Shown here piece after piece: positions 1 through 8,956 of a stretch of 64,000 bases of DNA (positions within the stretch are counted from its first letter, which is position 1; each line of letters starts with the position of its first letter). The notes under the pieces were generated by a model. It saw only the letters and a list, made by a program, of their open reading frames with translations. It ran no database searches and was not told the origin of the DNA. Origin of the DNA: Phytophthora colocasiae (taxonomy: Eukaryota; Oomycota; Peronosporomycetes; Peronosporales; Peronosporaceae); NCBI GenBank assembly GCA_018806915.1, contig JAGKQI010000079.1:1081001-1145000 (forward strand). The letters are read 5' to 3'. The position numbers and the translations under genes are program-made.

Positions 1-895
1 CCAGGCCTTTGACGACCTGCTGAAATAGGCGGTAGCGGAACTTGTATAAAATAGCATACTCCACCTCGTCGTTGGTGAACGCCTTACTGCGGAGACACAA
101 GTACCGTATTGCTTCAATTACGCTCTTGCAGAAACCCAGTTGGCTGCGTTGTGCAGTGTGGACGCTACCCACAGCGGCATTTGTCCAGTCTGTAGGAGTA
201 TATTGCTCTGCCATTTCACTGGCCAACGGCAACAATTTATCACCTGCAAGCCACGGCAGCAACACGTCGTAAATGGTTTCCACTCGATTGTACTCGGAAG
301 GAGGTTTCTTGACCCAAAGAGAAAAAAGCAATGCCCAGAAGGCCATATCCAAGAAACGAATAGCTGGGATGGAGCCAATCTGGATGCAGGACTGTACTTT
401 GATCTTGTCGCTGTCCTTCACCTTGCAGTTGTGGTACATCTCCGCCCCGGGCCCTTTATTGCATACTGCGAAGGAGTACTCAGCGTCACTGGTTTTTTCT
501 ATCACATAGATAATAGAGTGGCTATTGACATTGCCCACATATCCACCAGGGACCAACACAGGCTGGTCTAGCTCTAGCTTAGTAAGCACTTCCTTCCACT
601 CGGTTAAGAAAGCTTGGAACTGCGCAGGATCCTCCACCTTGGCTCCTTTCTCTGCCCATTGTCCACAGAGCGTCAACTGGGGCAATATCGTCGTCTGCAA
701 CATGCGCTCCTGCTCCACTGTGAGCGAAAACGTTACAGGATCAGGAGCGTTGGTCACTTGGCTTTGTAGCAGCTGTGAAAGGCCTTTAATCACCCCCACG
801 AGTGCCTGCGGGTCCCCTCCAGCCTCGTACGGCGTACCCCGCAGATACGGGTCGCCGAACATGCCAAGGAAGGCTGCGGACTGCCACACCGCCAT
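1..895 (-). CDS. Hypothetical protein, N-terminal 298 residues; continues beyond left edge
   Basis: The frame opens at an ATG on the complement strand (895) and stays open for 298 codons to the window edge, so the C-terminal part is missing. The start is supported by an oomycete-like initiator at 960-970 and a CCAAT box at 1001-1010 on the same strand. I see no signal peptide, clear membrane segment or catalytic motif. A glycine-rich stretch near residues 117-130 (GGYVGNVNSHSIIY) recalls the N-terminal part of very large protist proteins with DUF3638-type regions, but this is from memory and weak. Codon use and the long open frame argue for a real gene, and function is unknown. Confidence 0.72.
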   Translation of the reverse strand, partial: MAVWQSAAFLGMFGDPYLRGTPYEAGGDPQALVGVIKGLSQLLQSQVTNAPDPVTFSLTVEQERMLQTTILPQLTLCGQWAEKGAKVEDPAQFQAFLTEWKEVLTKLELDQPVLVPGGYVGNVNSHSIIYVIEKTSDAEYSFAVCNKGPGAEMYHNCKVKDSDKIKVQSCIQIGSIPAIRFLDMAFWALLFSLWVKKPPSEYNRVETIYDVLLPWLAGDKLLPLASEMAEQYTPTDWTNAAVGSVHTAQRSQLGFCKSVIEAIRYLCLRSKAFTNDEVEYAILYKFRYRLFQQVVKGL

Positions 896-959
896 CGTTA
901 CTCTGCTCTTCTTCAGTCCCAATTGCGGTCTTTCTCGATGTTCAACCCAAAGAGAAGAA

Positions 960-1010
960 GAAGGAATGAAAAAGATCGCGACTTGGAGAATGTCGATAAC
1001 GATTGGACAA
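960..1010 (-). promoter_or_regulatory. Inr-like element plus CCAAT box for the left-edge gene
   Basis: On the complement, TTCATTCCTTC (970-960) matches the oomycete initiator core TCATTYY. A TTGTCCAATC motif lies about 30 bp further upstream (1010-1001). The ATG follows 65 nt downstream of the initiator. The same TTGTCCAATC string precedes PIG-V, the GGPP synthase gene and other genes in this window. Confidence 0.5.
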
Positions 1011-1178
1011 AAACCTTTTAGGTCCATTTTATAAAATGGATACATATCCGCTGATAGGCCAAAACTCTTTCTGTTCAATCAGCGGCCGTCTTGCTTGATT
1101 TATAATAAGCATGACTTGTTTTTAATACAGATTCGTAATCGCCGCTCTATTCAGCCAATCAGAGACCAGAAAGCGGTG

Positions 1179-1256
1179 ATGGCGTATAATGGTATCGGGA
1201 CCGCTTAACCCTATATTATAGGGTTAAGCGGTCCCGAAGATACCATTATACGCCAT
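1179..1256. repeat. Long near-perfect palindrome with mirrored TTAACCCTAT
   Basis: Left arm 1179-1215 and right arm 1217-1256 are reverse complements, apart from three extra bases (1236-1238) in the right arm. The centre is a single base at 1216. The inner part reads TTAACCCTATATTATAGGGTTAA, so two TTAACCCTAT strings face each other. That string resembles the ends assigned below to a piggyBac-like element (51114 and 60439). The arms would form a stem of about 37 bp with almost no loop. It may be a foldback or MITE remnant. Confidence 0.8.
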
Positions 1257-1687
1257 TGTCGCATACTAGTATTATGCAACAATTGCTGATAAGGAGAACT
1301 ACTTCACGGTATTTTCAGCTATGTGCACCGATTCCTTCTATGCGCACTGATTATACGCACCGCCCTTTCTAACCGCATAGCTGAGTCCACATCAGAATCA
1401 GAGTTATCGGAGCTTCAACTAGTTCGCCGCGTACAAGGTGATCTTCTCCAAGAATTTACACTCTTTATTGGTGCGATACATGTTCTAACCTAAATACTGC
1501 CGAAGCACATAGTAATATTTCGCTTTCTGCAAGACAACCAAGTCAAAACTTACATATCCGCTTCGTACCCGCTACGACAAATGATAGCAATACCGCCGTT
1601 CGGCTCGAAGGCAAAACATCAAGTATAAAAGGAAAGAAAGTTGACTCATCAAAAACCCCAGCGCTTTATCCAGACCATCCGTGTCGA

Positions 1688-2510
1688 TTACTTTTCCTGG
1701 TCAAATTCTAGCTCAAACGTTGCGGCAGCGTAGACCAGTTTCGCGTTGTAAATCATGCAAACAGGCTCTAGTGGGTACGTGTCTTCAAGCTCGGCGATCT
1801 CCTCTGCTTCTTGAGCTTGGAACACTTGCAATGCTTCGGCAAATTCCCGGCCTTGCTGCACTCCCCGCCATCCTTCGGCTGCCATGAATTCGAGACGAAT
1901 CTCCCGGTAATGCGCGCGAATTTCCTCACACGCAACATCCAGTCGCTGTCCCCGATTCTTATCCTCTTCACGGACGATGTCTATTGCCTCCACCCGCGCA
2001 TTGTTCACTGCAGCCGTCACGTCACCCATGGGCTCGTGCAGTTTGTCTCCTTGGGGGCTGGTGGTCAGGAACTCGTACGTCTCAGCCAGGATCGAGCTGT
2101 TTGCGGTGTGCTCCTCTCCTTGGGTGTGCTGGCGTAGGCGTCGACCCTCGCAGTCGAGTTGATTTCTAAACATCTACTCTACCCTTAGCAGCACCTCTGA
2201 GTCGCGGGAAAGGTCATTGATTGACATCGCGTACACGAGGTTTTGGTTCTCCGGAATGTTCGGCAACCCTTTCGAGATGTAGGTGGAAGTTACCTTTTTA
2301 AATCTCTTAATAAAGCTGACCGTAGTGTCGATTTTCATACCTATCAATGGGTTCTCGCTTCAGACCAGGGAAGCACTTAGCTGTTTGCGTCCATACCAAG
2401 TCACCGGCAGCGTTCATTTCCGTGAGTGGCGCTAGCCGGAGAAGGTACAGCACATGATTCCATGAGAACTCAACCACGTCGTCCTGGTTAATCGGTAGAT
2501 CGGACGATGA
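1688..2510 (-). pseudogene. Broken gene of unknown family
   Basis: Three protein-like stretches on the complement read into one another across breaks. The first (about 2510-2370) contains DDVVEFSWNHVLYLLRL. It then shifts frame near 2363 into a stretch containing KGLPNIPENQNLVYAM, which ends at an in-frame TAG at 2174-2176. Directly after this stop the same frame continues with an ATG at 2173 for 161 codons to 1688, with a charged, helix-rich C-terminal part (VREEDKNRGQRLD, AQEAEEIAELED). The simplest reading is one decayed gene with a frameshift and a nonsense change. The 161-codon part alone could still be translated. I do not recognise the family. Its position beside a dead piggyBac gene suggests transposon-associated sequence. 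Confidence 0.5.
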
Positions 2511-3045
2511 TATTGTTTCTCATGTTTCCCGGTCCTGGGCGTCTTGTTGGAGTTCTTCGTCTCTGGTGTTCATCTGGCATATCAAACAGTCTGACTAGAC
2601 GTTTGAAGAAAAGCGTATTTACGGAGCAGTCACATTCATTCCGAAGATAATGCTCTGGTTGAAAAGAAAACATGTTGAAGCGGATAACAAGATTTCTTGA
2701 TGTTAAAACTTACTAAAGGGAAGAAAAAATTGCTAGTAAACGAAACAAAACTCAACTTCACTCCATAAACTAACTGTGGGCGATTGCTGCAACCTGCGCT
2801 GTAGCCTCCGCAGCATATTGGGAGAGTCGAATTGCTCGGTCAGCTGCCTGTGGCAAGGTTACCGCCGACGCTGCAGCAAAGGATAAATCCGCTGCACGCG
2901 CGCGTCACCGCCTGGAGAGCGGCATGCTCGCTGACAGGTACTTGCGTGAATCCTTGGCTTGGTCCCAAGTCGCCAGGTTCCATTAAACGGTATGGCACGT
3001 TGGGCGGTGGACGGATTTGGGCAGCAGTTCCTCCTTGTCGAACTA
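2511..3045. other. Intergenic or decayed repeat sequence
   Basis: Short open frames occur on both strands, but none has recognisable protein character. The stretch may include degraded 5' parts of the piggyBac relic that follows. Confidence 0.35.
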
Positions 3046-3952
3046 ATGGCTGTATTGAAGAACTTCAGCAGCTGAGCGCTATGCTGATACCTTACCTGCT
3101 CTACGGACATTATTATTCAGGACGCTCGATCGTGTTGACATTCCAATGAAGCGCAAAGACTCATGCGCGCTGTGGATCGCAATGTGTGGGCATCTGACTA
3201 AGTAGTATCCAGCACCGAATGGTCGCCAGTTACTGGTCTGTGATAACTTCTACACTAGGCACTCTCTCGCAAAGACGTTCACCGACGGTGAAATACAACT
3301 TCTAGGTACTGTCCGAATTCCGCTACAAGGAGAGTGGAAGGCTGTAGCATTAGAAGCTGCCAAAGCACGAGTTGACGCTGCTGATCGCGGAAGCTGGGAG
3401 CTCGTTGCTGCGGTTGACGTTCCTACTGGGTGGGAAAAGCAACAATATCAGCACAAGAAAGCCCAGAAGAAGCTACCACTATACCTGCAGACTGAGTACA
3501 CTCCATCCATGACTATAGCCAAGAATGCGGGCTACATTGTTGAGATATTTTATATGAACGATTTGGTTGGCACAATGACGCAGTGTGTACTTCATGGAAG
3601 GTCTCATGAAGCAGTTTCGCTCTGTCGAAACCTTGCACCATTGCAACGCTGGACAGTAGACAGAGTACTATGCCGCCAAACCTTCCCGATACCAGCCATG
3701 ATTGTCGCCTACAATTTCTTTATGAACGGCGTCGACAGAGTCGACCAGATCAAGCGTACGAATATAATACGTCGCAAGGAGAAGCGACTCCCCATGAGTA
3801 TCTTGACCTAGGCTCTGGATCTTGCGCTTATTCATTCATTCATGCTGTTCAAAAAGATTTTGGGGAACGAAACCACGCGAGTCACTTTGCGCGATGTCAA
3901 GCAACAAGTAGTGGTAAAACTGACGGCAGTACAACGTGCTCGACTGGATAAT
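3046..3952 (+). pseudogene. Relic of a piggyBac-family (DDE_Tnp_1_7) transposase
   Basis: The plus-strand frame keeps hallmarks of the piggyBac transposase core. These are a VCDNFYTRHSL block near 3237 (second aspartate), a TIAKNAGYIVEIFYMNDL strand at about 3512-3565, and FFMNGVDRVDQ near 3717 carrying the third aspartate. The typical tail (LDLALIHSFMLFKKI) follows. In-frame stops interrupt it: TAG just before the VCDN block (about 3202-3204) and TAG at 3809-3811, after which the same frame continues to a natural TAA near 3952. The N-terminal half with the first aspartate is not recognisable upstream. The copy is dead. It belongs to a different subfamily from the transposase at 55.9-59.6 kb. 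Confidence 0.75.
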
Positions 3953-5753
3953 TAACGCCGCCGCAAACTTGTCCCAAATTGACCTATTGCAGACGTCGTG
4001 GGCGCTGATGACAGCGTCCACGCAATTACTTTGAACTCAACAAAACATTCAGGGGGAAGGCTTACATGTTGTCTTTGTTCGTATGGAGCTCCCAGTTCTA
4101 CGTCGTGTTGCAAGATCGTATGAGGCCCAGGTCGGGTGGAGCACCAACCAGCCTCGGCATTCATTCCTCAATTCGCTACCCCACCACTACCACACCACTC
4201 TACCATCGACGATCATGACTTGGCCTCCTCCCCAGTACCGCGCCGACTTGGACCCGCCGCTCGACCGTATCCTCCCCGTCGGCCCGAACAACCGGCCGGG
4301 TTTGTCGGTCTTAGGGGTAAGTCCCGGCACGATTGGACAGGGAGAACGCCACCCACGCAAGATGTCTATTGTGCCATCAGTCCTTCCCCAGAGACGGGGA
4401 AGGTACGCAGCATATCTCATGCACGTGGAGCGGACCCACGGACTGGCGGTCAGGGCTTACCAGGGAGAGGCGGGGTCGAGTTGGCCCAGCGAATGCCATT
4501 ATGGCAGCAACGGAAGCCGAGAGCATGTGCCAATGCAACCACAAGTTCGACAAGGAGGAGCTGCGCCCTGAGTTCGGAAGAAAAGCGAAAAGAGACCAAG
4601 CTCACCGCGCCCATTGCAAGCCGCTGTGTCCTCTCTGCTGCAAATAACGTGGAGTCCGCTTGACTTCATAAGGTTGTCGACATATTCATTGCCTGTTAGC
4701 CACTAGGTTAGCGGAGACGTGGCAGCTGACTGCACGGTCTCGCTCGCTAAATTTGCGGTTCCACCTCCCGCCTCGCCTTTTTCTTTCTCCGTGTCTGAAG
4801 TCTCGAACTCCCAGTCGGCGTAGTCATCAACTTGGGTTAGCAGGTCGGCAATTTCCATGGTTGATGGTGCTGGCCCTGGACGATTCAAGTGTGAGGAAAA
4901 AAATCTGACGATAAGGAGCTGTTTGCTATTGTGGCCTTCACGGTACGGCAAATGGTTGAAGACCGCTGCGGTCCTATTGCTACTATGCGGCATAGGCAGC
5001 GCAAGTACAGACAGACTACTTTTAGCCTTTTTAAAAATTCAAACAGCTTGGCTACGCCGTTGTTATATCAATTCTCAGAATACCCCCCCCCCCCAGTGGA
5101 ATTTGATCCCAACTAGATGTTCCAGAATGATAGAAAAGAGACAGGTGATTTAGAGAGCGGCTAGATCACCTACGATTTAACCCCGGTTTTAACTCCACAG
5201 CTGCCGACGAATCTGAGAACTGTGCCGAGGCGAGTCGTACATGCTATAATAGCGTAAGGGAGACTTTCTCCTCGACATTCATGGTAGTTTCATGCAGCAT
5301 TGCCTTGACATGTTAAAAAATATCGGCGCCTGTCTTCGGGTCATGCTGACCATCGAATTTTACGGTACAGTGGCCAAGTACGTGGCGAACGATGTATCGA
5401 CTTGTACAGCAAGTTAGTCTAATAACACCGTTTGACAATTACAAATTATGTCTATATATAGAATATTGAAGAGGGTTTGATTAGATTTTTATCTCGTTTT
5501 TACATACATTTATACAGGTTATCGGATTTGAAAATGGTTACACCCACGGAGCGAAAGGGCGCGTTGGCTATGTTGTCGACGACATTGGTGGGCAGGAACT
5601 GAAGCAGAGCCATCCACATGCTATATTGGCCTTCCTACTGATCACTTCCGTTTTCACCTCACAGCCGCCGCATCGCCAGTCTTCACTCGCTTCTCTATTT
5701 GCGACCAGGTCTCCTTAAATCTCGCAACCAACCGACGACGCGACTGAATCAAC
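3953..5753. other. Gene-poor stretch upstream of the ankyrin gene
   Basis: It holds the weak ORF region at 4160-4660, a 12-base C homopolymer at 5083-5094, and the 5' flank of the ankyrin gene. A 96-codon frame on the complement (4993-4703) has an acidic part but no recognised family. Nothing else can be supported. Confidence 0.4.
4160..4571 (+). other. Inr-like motif followed by a weak short ORF region
   Basis: TTCATTCCTCAATTCG at 4160-4175 closely matches the oomycete Inr plus FPR core promoter. An ATG at 4215 opens a proline-rich frame of 119 codons ending at 4571. An overlapping frame shows Cys-rich patterns (CLLCHQ near 4363, CQCNHKF near 4527, CKPLCPLCC near 4618) that look zinc-finger-like. 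Frames would have to be joined by splicing or repaired to make one protein, and no convincing intron is visible. It could be a decayed zinc-finger gene or chance. Low certainty. Confidence 0.25.
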
Positions 5754-7367
5754 ATGGTGCTGACGGCGGCTAAGCTTGTGTGCACCAACCGCGACGGCAT
5801 GACTGAGCTGTCTCACGTGTGGGGGAGCATGAACCAGTACCTCGACTACTCAAGCGGGTGGACGCTGGAGCGCGCGGCGGCACAGGGCATGAAGTTCCTC
5901 GTGCAGCATTTGGCGCTGACGACGCCCAAGACTCCACAGGAAGAGAACAACTCGCTGGTTATGGACTTTGCAGCCTGTAACGGCCACTTGGACATCCTCA
6001 CGTGGCTGCACAATACTGAACAGCTCAGCGGTTGCTCGACGCGCGCAATGGACGATGCGGCCAAGAACGGACACCTGCCAATCGTGCAGTGGTTGCATGC
6101 CAACCGGAGCGAAGGGTGCACCACCAAGGCCATGGATTACGCAGCTAGCAGTGGCCACCTGTCAGTTGTGCAGTGGCTCCACACCAACCGCTCGGAAGGC
6201 TGCACGACGCGCGCGATGGATCTGGCGGCGCAGAACGGACAGCTTCAGGTGTTGCAGTGGCTTAGCAAGAACCGCTCCGAGGGATGCACGCCAAGTGCCG
6301 TGAATTACGCGGCTACAGAAGGCCATTTGCACATTGTGCGTTGGCTCTGTGAAACCCGTAAGGAAGAATGCACGTCCAGCGCTATGGTCAATGCTGCGCG
6401 AGGTGGGCACCTGTACATTCTCGAATACCTTGGAGATCGCTTCCCACAGTTGTTTGAGAGTGTTGGCCCCAAGATGGTGCACGCTGCTATTGCGAATGGA
6501 CAAGCTGCAATCCTGACGTGGCTTATTGCTGTGCTGCCGGTGGAGTCGCTCAAATGCGAGGAAGCTGCTGGGTCATGGATGGATGTTGCATCCGAATACG
6601 GCCAAGTCGGTATCCTTAAGTGGTTTCACGACCATGCCACTGCGTTGCCCATGAGCGTCGATGGACACCTTCCCGCCTGCACCGTGGAGGCAATCGAGAA
6701 GGCTGCGCGCAATGGACACAAGAACGTCCTCGTCTTTCTGCATGAAAACGATCTAGTGAACCTCAGTGTCGAATCTGATGCCATGAACGCGCTGGTTGCT
6801 GCGGTGGAAGGTGGTCACCGCAATTGTGTTGAGTGGCTGATCGCTCACTTCCGTGATCTGTACAGACAAAGTTCTTCGGAGTCAACCGTTGCAATGGATG
6901 CTGCTGCCGCCGTCGGTCATGCTGACATCTTGCAATTCCTTCGTGTCGAGCCAACCACGTGCAAGTGGCAATCCAGCTCCAAGGCCGTAGACGAAGCTGC
7001 TCGCCAGGGTTTCGTCGACGTCTTGCGCTGGCTGCACTTCGACCTCAGCAACCACATCGAGGAAGAGCAGTCTAATGCGATTAGTGACGAGGACGCAACG
7101 CAAACCGACTCGCGCTGGACACCCATGGCGTTAGAGCTGGCTGCCACAAACGGACATCTTTCGGTGGTGCAATGGCTCACTGAGCACCACCGGGAGGTCT
7201 GCAGTAACTTCGAGGCTTTCAACGCTGCGTCTTACATGGACCATCTAGAGGTTGCCCAGTTCCTCTACAGCGATGTTCGTGGGTCGTGCTCTGTGGAGCA
7301 GGCGCTAGAACATGCAGAGGAAGGCGGCGCAGAGGATACACTCGCTTGGCTTGAGGGTCTCAACTGA
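5754..7367 (+). CDS. Ankyrin repeat protein, 537 aa
   Basis: Single-exon gene starting at the first ATG after an AC-rich leader. From about residue 70 it is built of short ankyrin-type units with the pattern GHL.(I/V)VQWLH.NRSEGCTT.AMD.AA. Four successive units are exactly 28 residues apart, shorter than the classical 33-residue repeat and typical of the expanded ankyrin families of oomycetes and other protists. Later units are more diverged but keep the GH(L/V)..(V/I)..WL core to near the C-terminus. There is no signal peptide and no membrane segment, so a cytosolic or nuclear scaffold is likely. The partner is unknown. The 84-bp DNA unit makes it prone to unequal crossing-over. Confidence 0.9.
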   Translation: MVLTAAKLVCTNRDGMTELSHVWGSMNQYLDYSSGWTLERAAAQGMKFLVQHLALTTPKTPQEENNSLVMDFAACNGHLDILTWLHNTEQLSGCSTRAMDDAAKNGHLPIVQWLHANRSEGCTTKAMDYAASSGHLSVVQWLHTNRSEGCTTRAMDLAAQNGQLQVLQWLSKNRSEGCTPSAVNYAATEGHLHIVRWLCETRKEECTSSAMVNAARGGHLYILEYLGDRFPQLFESVGPKMVHAAIANGQAAILTWLIAVLPVESLKCEEAAGSWMDVASEYGQVGILKWFHDHATALPMSVDGHLPACTVEAIEKAARNGHKNVLVFLHENDLVNLSVESDAMNALVAAVEGGHRNCVEWLIAHFRDLYRQSSSESTVAMDAAAAVGHADILQFLRVEPTTCKWQSSSKAVDEAARQGFVDVLRWLHFDLSNHIEEEQSNAISDEDATQTDSRWTPMALELAATNGHLSVVQWLTEHHREVCSNFEAFNAASYMDHLEVAQFLYSDVRGSCSVEQALEHAEEGGAEDTLAWLEGLN

Positions 7368-7498
7368 GCTGTACTGTAATAATTGCAGTTCGGTTGCGGC
7401 CCATTAGAGATTTTGTGGATAAATCATTAGAGTGCATTTATATTGTCCAATCAGGACAGACTAGAAATAATAGAGTATCCAATTGAATATTGCTGAAA

Positions 7499-8854
7499 AT
7501 GGAGCGTCAAGTTGTCACCTTCGCGGTGGCGACGCGGGCGTTTGTGACTCTTCTAGCGCTTGCAACGTCTGCTATCGTGACGCCCTACGACTCTTCTTCA
7601 CATCTACAGGCGGGTGGGTCTCCTCTCGCGGCGCTGAGCAATTGGGACGGTGTTTACTACTCGCACATTGCATTGCATGGTTACGATTTTGAGCATTTCC
7701 ACGCATTCTTCCCTCTCTACCCGCTTTTGGCACGATGGCTTTCGACATTAATACCGCTGGAAGCTTCTGCGGCTGTGCTTCTAAGTGGGTGGTTCATCAG
7801 CAATGCAAGCTTCGTACTGGCGGCGCTGTTCCTCTATCGCTTGGGCTGCGTCGTACTACGGGACGAAGTCGTTGCAAGGAGAGCAGCCTACCTTTTCTGC
7901 GTGGCACCCTCCAGTATCTTCATGTCGGCTATTTACTCCGAGAGTCTTATGTGTGTGCTGAGCTTCAGCGGTATGTATCTCCTGGCTAAACATGATCAGA
8001 CGAAAGAGTCAAGTCGATCCTTCAGCTCTCTGGTGCTCTGCGCGCTGCTCTTCGGTGCAGCCTCTGCGACACGATCTAACGGCATTTTGCTGTCCTGTAC
8101 GTTCGTCTTCAGCATGTTGGAAATCTGTTGTCACTAACACTTACGTGTGTTGGTATTAGTGTTTATTGCCTGGCATCGCGTGACAGTTTCGCCGTCACCT
8201 AGAGAGCTTTCTCAGTTCTTGGGCTTCTGGATGCGCACTGCGCTTCTTGGTCTTCTTTCAATTGGCCCACAGATCGTATATTTTGTCACGTCAATGGTTC
8301 CGTACTGCCCGTCACTACTGCGAAGCTTTGGTTGGGAAGTTCCAGGAGCTGCTGACACGGAGGACCGTAGCTGGTGTGCCAAGACTTTTCCCAACGTGTC
8401 CGCTATGTACACATTCATCCAGAGTGAGTACTGGAACGTGGGACTCTTTCGCTACTACGAGTGGAAGCAGGTGCCAAATTTCCTCCTTGCTACGCCGATC
8501 CTAGCACTTAGCTTGCACGCTCTTCAGGGGTACTTCCAGGGGAACACCATACCCGGCAAAGTCAGCTTACCGCAAGGACGTGGTTGGCGAGGCACTGCTC
8601 TAACTCCGTATTACCTGCACTGGCTGTTCTTGGTGGTGAATGCGTTTCTCGTGGTTCACATCCAAGTGACGACACGTTTGTTGTGTGCGTGCCCTCCACT
8701 GTTCTGGCACCCTGCCGCTCTGATCTGTGACTCCACTGTAAAACGGAAAGCACCCCAAACTTTGACACACTACGGCCGACTGGTACTGGGCTACTTCCTA
8801 CTCTTTACCGTTCTAGGCAGCGTTCTCTTCCCCTCATTTTACCCGTGGACGTAA
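7499..8854 (+). CDS. PIGV: GPI mannosyltransferase 2 (PIG-V family), two exons
   Basis: Exons 7499-8096 and 8160-8854 give 430 residues. The 63-nt intron has donor GTACGT, branch CTAAC (8134-8138) and acceptor TATTAG. It is a multiple of three and carries an in-frame TAA, so retention would truncate the protein. PIG-V adds the second mannose of the GPI anchor in the ER membrane using dolichol-phosphate mannose. Family features seen are the lumenal SNWDGVYYSHIALHGY block near residue 46, FFPLYPLLARW, ATRSNG near residue 190, and HIQVTTRLLCACPPLFWH near the C-terminus, with many hydrophobic segments. Start: ATG at 7499. A CCAAT motif lies about 50 nt upstream (7444-7454). It converges on the PHD gene with a gap of about 100 bp. 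Confidence 0.9.
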
Positions 8855-8956
8855 ATCAAAAACAAATGAATAGCTACGTGTTCGTAGCACAATAACCATC
8901 CCATCCTCACTACACTTATCGATCTGGCCTTTCGGTCATCCCGAGCGCCGTCATCT

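Larger units (their letters stand above)
896..1687. other. Intergenic stretch, AT-rich
   Basis: Apart from the promoter motifs near 960-1010 and the palindrome at 1179-1256, I see no coding frame with protein-like composition and no RNA gene here. A CCAAT motif occurs at 1154-1161 on the plus strand. Confidence 0.5.

Noticed and set aside
1688..2173. Calling the 161-codon frame an intact gene
   Set aside because: Protein-like sequence continues in the same frame upstream of the stop, so it is better read as part of a broken longer gene.
4317..4340. 24-nt GTAAGT...CAG segment as an intron
   Set aside because: Far shorter than any other intron here (57 nt or more) and splicing would not change the frame.
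8135..8137. TAA taken as a nonsense mutation in PIG-V
   Set aside because: It lies in a 63-nt segment with consensus donor, branch point and acceptor. Splicing restores a continuous family-like protein.
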